A DNA stretch of 64,000 bases, taken from NCBI RefSeq assembly GCF_023242365.1, contig NZ_JALLIX010000035.1:1-64000 (forward strand), read 5' to 3'. Source of the stretch: Pseudomonas sp. MWU13-2100 (GTDB taxonomy: Bacteria > Pseudomonadota > Gammaproteobacteria > Pseudomonadales > Pseudomonadaceae). Both the position numbers and the translations under genes were made by a program. Of this stretch, positions 58,528 through 64,000 are shown one piece after another. How positions within the stretch are numbered: the first letter of the stretch is position 1; each line of letters opens with the position of its first letter. The notes beneath the pieces are model-generated. The model saw only the letters and a list, made by a program, of their open reading frames with translations, ran no database searches and was not told the origin of the DNA.

Positions 58528-59739
58528 TCAGTGCCCGGCCACCACCCGTGCCGAACCTTCGGCAGGCTCCGCATATACCGGCCCCAGTCGATCCAAATGA
58601 CCGCTCCAGGCGGTCAGCGCCAAGGCCAGCAATACCACCAGCCCGCCAATCCAGGTGGTATGGATCAGCCCCAGATTGGCGACGATCAAGCCACCGATCC
58701 AGGCCCCACCGGCAATGCCGAGATTGAAGGCGGCGATGTTCAGGCCCGAGGCGACATCCACCGCATGGGGGGTGTGATGCTCGGCCTGGCGCACCACATA
58801 GATCTGCAGGCCCGGCACGTTGCCGAAGGCCACCGCGCCCCAGGCCAATACGGTCAACAGGACCAACCACGGATGGCCGGCGGTGAAGCTCAGCACGAAC
58901 AGCACGACCGCCAGCAGCAGGAAGATCAGCTTCAGCGCACCGATGGGGCCGCGCTTGTCCGCCAGTTTCCCACCCCAGATATTCCCCGCTGCCACCGAGA
59001 TGCCGTAGACCAGCAGCACCAGGCTGACAGTACCGGGCTGAAAGCCGGAGATGTCCTGAAGGATCGGCGCCAGGAAGGTAAAGGCGATAAAGGTGCCGCC
59101 ATAGCCGGCCGCGGTCATTGCGTACACCAGCAGCAGACGTGGTTGTTTCAACACTTGCAGTTGCTGGATCAGCGAGGCCGGCTTGTTGTGCGCGATGTTC
59201 TTCGGCACATAGATCAGACTGCCGATAAAGGCGATCACACCCAGGGCGGACACGGCGAGAAAGGTTTCGCGCCAGCCGAAGTGCTGGCCGATAAAGGTCC
59301 CCAGCGGTACGCCGGTAACCAGGGCCACGGTCAGGCCGGTGAACATGATGGCAATCGCACTGGCGGCTTTTTCCTTCGGCACCAGGTTGGTGGCGATGGT
59401 CGAGCCGATGGAGAAGAACACCCCGTGGGCCAGACCGGTGACGATGCGCGCGAGGATCAGCGACTCGTAGCTCGGCGCTTGCCAGGCCAGCAGGTTGCCG
59501 AGGGTGAACAGCACCATCAGCGACAGCAGCAGGAGCTTGCGTGGGACCTTGCCGGTGAGGGCGGTCAGCACTGGGGCGCCGATGGCGACGCCCAGGGCAT
59601 AGAGGCTGACCAGCAGGCCGGCGGAAGGCAGGTCGACCCCCAAGTCGGCGCCGATGGTGGGTAACAGACCAACGATGACGAACTCGGTCGTCCCGATGGC
59701 AAAGGCGCTGAGGGTCAGCGCCAACAAGGCAATGGGCAT
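58528..59739 (-). CDS. DHA1-type MFS exporter
   Basis: 403 aa with twelve helices and almost no tails, typical of the drug:H+ antiporter-1 branch with sugar-efflux-like proteins (AraJ/YdhP type). The opening LLALTLSAFAIGTTEFVIVGLLPTI is characteristic of that group. The loop after TM2 reads LTGKVPRKLLLLS, and TM5 has the antiporter motif C area (FTGLTVALVTGVPLGTFIG). Substrate not predictable. Single gene. Confidence 0.88.
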   Translation of the reverse strand: MPIALLALTLSAFAIGTTEFVIVGLLPTIGADLGVDLPSAGLLVSLYALGVAIGAPVLTALTGKVPRKLLLLSLMVLFTLGNLLAWQAPSYESLILARIVTGLAHGVFFSIGSTIATNLVPKEKAASAIAIMFTGLTVALVTGVPLGTFIGQHFGWRETFLAVSALGVIAFIGSLIYVPKNIAHNKPASLIQQLQVLKQPRLLLVYAMTAAGYGGTFIAFTFLAPILQDISGFQPGTVSLVLLVYGISVAAGNIWGGKLADKRGPIGALKLIFLLLAVVLFVLSFTAGHPWLVLLTVLAWGAVAFGNVPGLQIYVVRQAEHHTPHAVDVASGLNIAAFNLGIAGGAWIGGLIVANLGLIHTTWIGGLVVLLALALTAWSGHLDRLGPVYAEPAEGSARVVAGH

Positions 59740-59942
59740 GGCTGCAACTCCGGTAGGTTTGATCAGGGGCGCAGTGTCGGGGTTTCACTTGTGCGGAAAA
59801 ATATAGGTAAAGGCACAACATATTTGACCTGAGGGCAAAGATCGGTGTCAGGCCGGTTTGTTCGTCACTCGTGAGTCCGTGGAGGGCACTGCAAGCGAAC
59901 TTTGTCGCCTCATCAGCACTCAGTTTCTTACAGAGATGGCTG

Positions 59943-62048
59943 ATGAGGTGTCCGGTTTTGCCCAGGATCAAGAAGACCATACTGCTGACCCTGTTCCTGC
60001 TGTGCGCCAGCGGTGGGGCTGCTGCTGTCCCTGCGCTGCCGCTGTCCACGAGCGCACCGGCCAGCACCCCCACCAAACCCGAGGTGCTGGTGCAGGGCGG
60101 ATTGCTCGGCACCCTGAGTTCCAGCATCGATGACGCGCAGAACCAGCTCGACCTCAACGGCCACCTGCTCGACGCCTGGCGCCTGCGGGCCGACCGAGCG
60201 GCCGATGAGATGGACCAACTGGTCAGCCAGGCTCGCGAGCGTTCACCCTGGAGTGTGGTCGGCGACTTCCTGCTCCTGTCGCTGGCCTGGCTCGGCAGTT
60301 TCGCGGCATTGTCCACGGCGGGACGCTTCGCCGCCCGTCGTATCAACCGGCATCGCTGGTTACAACCCCGTGAGCGCAGCCAGTCCGTGCTCGGTTACCT
60401 CTTGCCTTACTTGCTACCGGCGTTGGCTGCCCTGCCGCTGACCCTCTATATCGGCCACTTTCTGCCGGCCTCGGCGGGACGGGCGCTGGCGTTGTGCCTG
60501 ACCTACGCCAGCAGCAGCGGTATTTTTTCCAGCGCAGCGCTGCTTTGCCTGACGGTGCTGTTCAACTTCGGCCACAAGCGCCAGGCCGTGCGGATCATTT
60601 GCGCCGACAGTCCGCGGCAGCTGTTTGCGATCGGCTTCCTGGCTGCCTTGAGCGATGCCCTGACCAGCCCGCAGATCGCCCAGCAACTGGGCGGCAATAT
60701 CACCAGCAGCGTCGCGGTGTTCACCGCGTTGTTTGCCTCGATCCTGTTCGGCGTGCTGGTCTTCAGGTTGCGGCGGCCGGTAGCGCACCTGATCCGCAAT
60801 CGCCCGCTGAGCCAACGCCTGAAGCAACCGGCACTGCAGGAGTCGCTACGGATCTTTTCCGGGCTGTGGTACTGGCCGATCCTGTTGATGGTGCTGGTCT
60901 CGACAGTGAATCTGGTCGATGCCGGCGAAGACAGCCAGAAAGCCTTGCGCTGCGCCTTGCTGAGCACCGTCCTGCTGATTGCCACGGTGTTTCTCAGCAC
61001 CGTGTTCCAACACCTGTTCAAAGCCCGTGGCGTAGCGTCGATCCAGCGCAGCAGCGTGTACAAGGAACGCTTGCTCAGCGTGCTGCACGCCGTGCTGCGT
61101 ATCGTCCTGGCGGTAGGTTTTATCGAACTGCTTGGGCGGATCTGGGGCTTTTCGTTGTATGAATTCGCCGAGCAGAACACGGTGGGTCGGGCCATCAGCG
61201 ATTCCCTCAGTCGCATTGGCCTGATCCTGCTGGCGACCTGGTTGCTCTGGGTAGTGCTCGATACCGCGATCCAGGAATCGCTCAAGCCGCCGATCAACCG
61301 CCGGGCGTCACGCCAGCCGAGCATGCGGGCCAAAACCATCCTGCCGCTGCTGCGCAACGCGCTGAAAGTGATCCTGCTGGTGATCGGTGCGATCACCACC
61401 CTGGCCAACCTGGGGATCAATGTCGCGCCCTTGCTGGCCGGTGCCGGAGTGGTGGGGCTGGCCATCGGGTTCGGCTCGCAGCAGTTGGTGCAGGATGTGA
61501 TCACCGGGCTGTTCATCATCATTGAGGACACCCTGTCCATCGGCGACTGGGTGGTGCTCGATTCCGGTCATGCCGGCACGGTGGAGGGCCTGACCATCCG
61601 CACCTTGCGCCTGCGTGACGGCAAGGGTTTCGTACACTCGGTACCGTTCGGCCAGATCAAGGCGGTGACCAACCAATCGCGGCAATTCGCCTTTGCGTTT
61701 TTCTCGGTGCAGTTCACCTACGACACCGATGTCGACAAGGCCACCGAGTTGATTCGCGAAGCCGGGCGCTCGATCAGCGAGGACGCCCTGCTCAAGTTCA
61801 ACCTGCAAGGTTCACTGGAGGTGTTCGGGGTTGATCGCATGGACCTCAATGGCGTGGTGCTGACGGCGCAGTTCCGCACGGTCTCGGGCGGCCAGTACAG
61901 CGTGAACCGGGCGTTCAACGAGCGACTGAAGAAGCTGGTGGACCAGAGTCCGTGGGTGCATTTCGCGCAGACTTATCCACAGCCGGTGATGCTGGCGCCG
62001 AGGGTGCCAGTGGTGGAGCAGGAGCCTGCCGCGCCAAGGGCCGTCTAG
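59943..62048 (+). CDS. MscS-family mechanosensitive channel
   Basis: 701 aa from the ATG at 59943, which gives a good signal peptide (KKTILLTLFLLCASGGAAA); a GTG at 59871 would bury it. A periplasmic coiled region (about 45-100) is followed by many membrane helices, more than in MscS itself. The MscS core near residues 480-540 has AGAGVVGLAIGFGSQQLVQD, the pore-lining Gly/Ala helix, then GDWVVLDSGHAGTVEGL, the cytoplasmic beta domain. Size and layout fit the larger MscS-like proteins such as YbiO/YjeP. It releases solutes on osmotic downshock. Confidence 0.88.
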   Translation: MRCPVLPRIKKTILLTLFLLCASGGAAAVPALPLSTSAPASTPTKPEVLVQGGLLGTLSSSIDDAQNQLDLNGHLLDAWRLRADRAADEMDQLVSQARERSPWSVVGDFLLLSLAWLGSFAALSTAGRFAARRINRHRWLQPRERSQSVLGYLLPYLLPALAALPLTLYIGHFLPASAGRALALCLTYASSSGIFSSAALLCLTVLFNFGHKRQAVRIICADSPRQLFAIGFLAALSDALTSPQIAQQLGGNITSSVAVFTALFASILFGVLVFRLRRPVAHLIRNRPLSQRLKQPALQESLRIFSGLWYWPILLMVLVSTVNLVDAGEDSQKALRCALLSTVLLIATVFLSTVFQHLFKARGVASIQRSSVYKERLLSVLHAVLRIVLAVGFIELLGRIWGFSLYEFAEQNTVGRAISDSLSRIGLILLATWLLWVVLDTAIQESLKPPINRRASRQPSMRAKTILPLLRNALKVILLVIGAITTLANLGINVAPLLAGAGVVGLAIGFGSQQLVQDVITGLFIIIEDTLSIGDWVVLDSGHAGTVEGLTIRTLRLRDGKGFVHSVPFGQIKAVTNQSRQFAFAFFSVQFTYDTDVDKATELIREAGRSISEDALLKFNLQGSLEVFGVDRMDLNGVVLTAQFRTVSGGQYSVNRAFNERLKKLVDQSPWVHFAQTYPQPVMLAPRVPVVEQEPAAPRAV

Positions 62049-62073
62049 GCATTTTCAGAGACAGTGTGGGTAA

Positions 62074-62149
62074 TGCCAGTCAGTAAGGCGCGATCTTAAG
62101 TCTGGTCACAAGACCGAGTTCTGTTTCAAATTTCCTTAACTGACTGGCA
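62074..62149. repeat. Inverted repeat spanning the end of lhr
   Basis: TGCCAGTCAGTAAGG (62074-62088) and CCTTAACTGACTGGCA (62134-62149) are inverted copies differing by one inserted base, 45 bases apart. The inner part holds a small helix (GGTC/GACC). The right arm overlaps the last codons and stop of lhr. No T run; it could be a terminator for both convergent genes or a mini inverted-repeat element. Confidence 0.55.
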
Positions 62150-64000
62150 CTAGGCGGGATTGGGTCAGTTTTTTGCGGACTTCGGCGGCAGCCGCCTGGT
62201 CGAGTTCGAGCCAATACAACTGCTGGCCGGCGATCTCCGCCGCCGCCGGAACGCCATCGCGATAGACCAGGCGATTCCCCGCCAGCGCCGGTACCTTGTT
62301 CCCCGGCAACAAGGTTCCCGCCAGGTTCAGCGGATCGGCGCCGCACACCGCGACCAGGCTGCCATCCGCCGGGCGCCGGCGCACTTCGCGCAACAACGCA
62401 ATCGCCTCCGGCAAGGCAAACTGCTCGCCCGCCAAGCCGCTGATAAAACGTCCGCCGCGAATCTCGCCACGCGCTTCCAGGCGATGAAAGGTGCGCAGCA
62501 GTTCCCGCCAGCTCGGCAACCAGTCCGCCTCACGCTCCAGCAAGCGCCAGAACACCACGCCGTAACGCCGCAACAAGGTCATGGCGATATGCTCCAGGGT
62601 CTCGGCTGGTACCTGGCCGCCTGTCGGCACGGCCGCCACTGAACGGCGCAGCAAGGCCCAGCGTCCGGCATCGTCCATCCCGCCGACAAAGGCTCCACGC
62701 CCACGTCGAGCGCTGCGGGCCTGGCGTTTGCTGGCCGGGGTGATCAGCGCCCGCAGGCCGGCAAAGCTGTCGGCATTCACCCAACCGGCGCCGACCAACT
62801 CCTGCAAGGCGCTTTCCAGTTCGGTGGGCAGCAGATGGGCCTCATGCAGCAACTCATCGAAAAACAGCGCGCCCTGTTGCGTCAGCGCGGCATGGACCTT
62901 CTGCGTACGCGGCGACAACTCTGCCACCGTTGTCTGTTCCGTCAGGCTGCTCCACAGCGCGACCTGGCCCCGGGGCAGCAACACCACCGGCGTGCTGCGC
63001 GAGGCCGCGCTGGTGCTTTTGCCCCGGGCACTGAGGCGAGCCCAGACCAGCTTGCCCGAGCGACACAACTCATCGAGCCAGGTCGGCGAATAGTCCTTGA
63101 GGCGTGCGGCCAGCACATCGCTGTCCCAGGCCCCGGCGGCGACCGGGAAACCTTCGAACTGGCTGACGATCATCCCCAGGGCGGCACTGCCCTGGCCCTG
63201 GCCGGCGGGGGAAAGGTGCTGCCAGTCGAACAGGAAACGCATGAAGTCCTGCACCGCCACCGGCTCGATTTCCCGCCGCAGGCGCTTGACCGTGTAACGG
63301 TGGATCCGCGCCAGCAGGTGACGTTCGCACCACTGTTCCCGAGGCGTTCCCGGGCTGAACTGACCGCGCAGCACATAACCCTCGCTTTCCAGCTTCGCCA
63401 GGGCCTGGGCCAGTGTGGCGCCGGACAGCGCCAGGGGCTCGGCGATCTCCGGCAGCGTCAGCGGGGCAAAACCACTGAGGCGGGCGCGGACCACTTCGAC
63501 CGCCGCCTCATCGGCTTCCCACGGCTGGTCGAAACCGGCCGGCGGTTGCAAATGCGGATGCAGCTCAGCCTGTGGATAAAGTGCTTGCAGGCAGGTCAGG
63601 CGCTCCAGGGCGGTCCACAGCGTGTGCGTTGTATCGACCTGCAAACGGGTGGCGCGGCCTTGTGCCGCGAGCGCCTCAAGCCAGGCCGGCCACGAGGGAT
63701 TGGCCCGGGCTTCGGCGTCGCTGATCGCGGCCAGGCTCATCAACGCTTCATGCATTTCATCCTCGCCATTGGGCGCGGGCCAGGCCTCCTCGGCCACGGA
63801 CTGGATGGCCTCGGCATCCAGCGCGCCGAGGTCGTCGGTGCTGCTCGGATCGCTCCAGCGGCGGTTCAGTACGGCCTGGGTGCGACGCTCTTCCAGCGGC
63901 GCATCGTCGAGAAAAGTGTACGGCCGGGCGCTGAGGATTTCCGCCGCCAGGGGCGAGGGCGCCGGCAGGTCGCGGGCGATCAGCCGGACGTCGCCGGCTT
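62136..64000 (-). CDS. lhr: ATP-dependent helicase Lhr, C-terminal part (gene runs off the right edge)
   Basis: About 620 codons are visible; the frame stays open through base 64000, so the start and the helicase core lie outside. Near the edge the frame reads PYTFLDDAPLEERRTQAVLN, a segment I know from Lhr proteins just after the helicase core. The rest is the long C-terminal region typical of bacterial Lhr (winged-helix and helix-turn-helix modules, with ETLEHIAMTLLRRYGVVFW and LEARGEIRGGRFISG). Lhr is a large superfamily 2 helicase linked to DNA repair. The GTG at 63797 is internal, not a start. A very short tail ends at TAA 62138, inside an inverted repeat. Confidence 0.85.
   Translation of the reverse strand, partial: AGDVRLIARDLPAPSPLAAEILSARPYTFLDDAPLEERRTQAVLNRRWSDPSSTDDLGALDAEAIQSVAEEAWPAPNGEDEMHEALMSLAAISDAEARANPSWPAWLEALAAQGRATRLQVDTTHTLWTALERLTCLQALYPQAELHPHLQPPAGFDQPWEADEAAVEVVRARLSGFAPLTLPEIAEPLALSGATLAQALAKLESEGYVLRGQFSPGTPREQWCERHLLARIHRYTVKRLRREIEPVAVQDFMRFLFDWQHLSPAGQGQGSAALGMIVSQFEGFPVAAGAWDSDVLAARLKDYSPTWLDELCRSGKLVWARLSARGKSTSAASRSTPVVLLPRGQVALWSSLTEQTTVAELSPRTQKVHAALTQQGALFFDELLHEAHLLPTELESALQELVGAGWVNADSFAGLRALITPASKRQARSARRGRGAFVGGMDDAGRWALLRRSVAAVPTGGQVPAETLEHIAMTLLRRYGVVFWRLLEREADWLPSWRELLRTFHRLEARGEIRGGRFISGLAGEQFALPEAIALLREVRRRPADGSLVAVCGADPLNLAGTLLPGNKVPALAGNRLVYRDGVPAAAEIAGQQLYWLELDQAAAAEVRKKLTQSRLVPVS

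Noticed and set aside
58496..60346. 616-codon minus-strand frame over the DHA1 MFS exporter
   Set aside because: It is out of frame with the clear 403-residue transporter, which shows all family features in the other frame.

Overview
The window is a chromosomal segment of a fluorescent-type Pseudomonas. The evidence is the gene order birA - coaX (here a remnant) - SPOR protein - tRNA-Tyr/Gly/Thr - tuf - tRNA-Trp - secE - nusG - rplKAJL - rpoBC - rpsLG - fusA - tuf - S10/spc/alpha operons - katA - ferritin - uvrA - YajR-like MFS - ssb, which I know from Pseudomonas genomes. Protein lengths (RpoB 1357, RpoC 1399, KatA 482), REP-type repeats and DUF3077 proteins fit as well.

Region 1 (1-33.8 kb) is the transcription/translation island, almost all on the plus strand. 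It holds biotin ligase, four tRNAs, two slightly different EF-Tu genes, SecE/NusG, RNA polymerase beta, beta' and alpha, EF-G, about thirty ribosomal proteins and SecY. Start corrections and the short rpmJ gene are given individually. At most internal boundaries a terminator-like hairpin sits directly against, or contains, the -35 element of the next promoter (rpsL, rpsJ, rpsH, rpsM, probably the first tuf). At the left end the type III pantothenate kinase gene coaX has shrunk to 34 codons.

Region 2 (34-41.2 kb) holds catalase, a heme-less-type bacterial ferritin, uvrA (minus strand), a YajR-like transporter and ssb, separated by clear terminators. Region 3 (41.2-44.5 kb) is an accessory island. 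It contains a DUF3077 gene preceded by a 24-codon ORF and a structured leader, and an orphan hcp gene. Divergent to hcp is a two-gene module, an alanine/glycine-rich putative membrane-active effector overlapping by ATGA with a four-helix membrane protein, which looks like a type VI secretion effector-immunity pair.

Region 4 (44.4-48.5 kb) is a LysR regulator divergent from a dicarboxylate/amino-acid symporter and a tandem amino-acid racemase whose N-terminal half lacks one catalytic cysteine. This is probably an acidic D/L-amino-acid uptake and conversion unit. Region 5 (48.5-57 kb) is a chaperone-usher fimbrial operon (pilin, two chaperones, usher, two-domain adhesin, second pilin). It is preceded by a divergent RcsB/EvgA-like response regulator, whose partner hybrid kinase survives only as a REC-HPt fragment.

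Region 6 (57-64 kb) has a LysR regulator divergent from a 4-oxalocrotonate-tautomerase-type protein, a DHA1 MFS exporter, an MscS-family channel and the C-terminal part of the helicase Lhr, which runs off the right edge. All functional assignments are from reading translated sequences and remembered family features; no searches were run.
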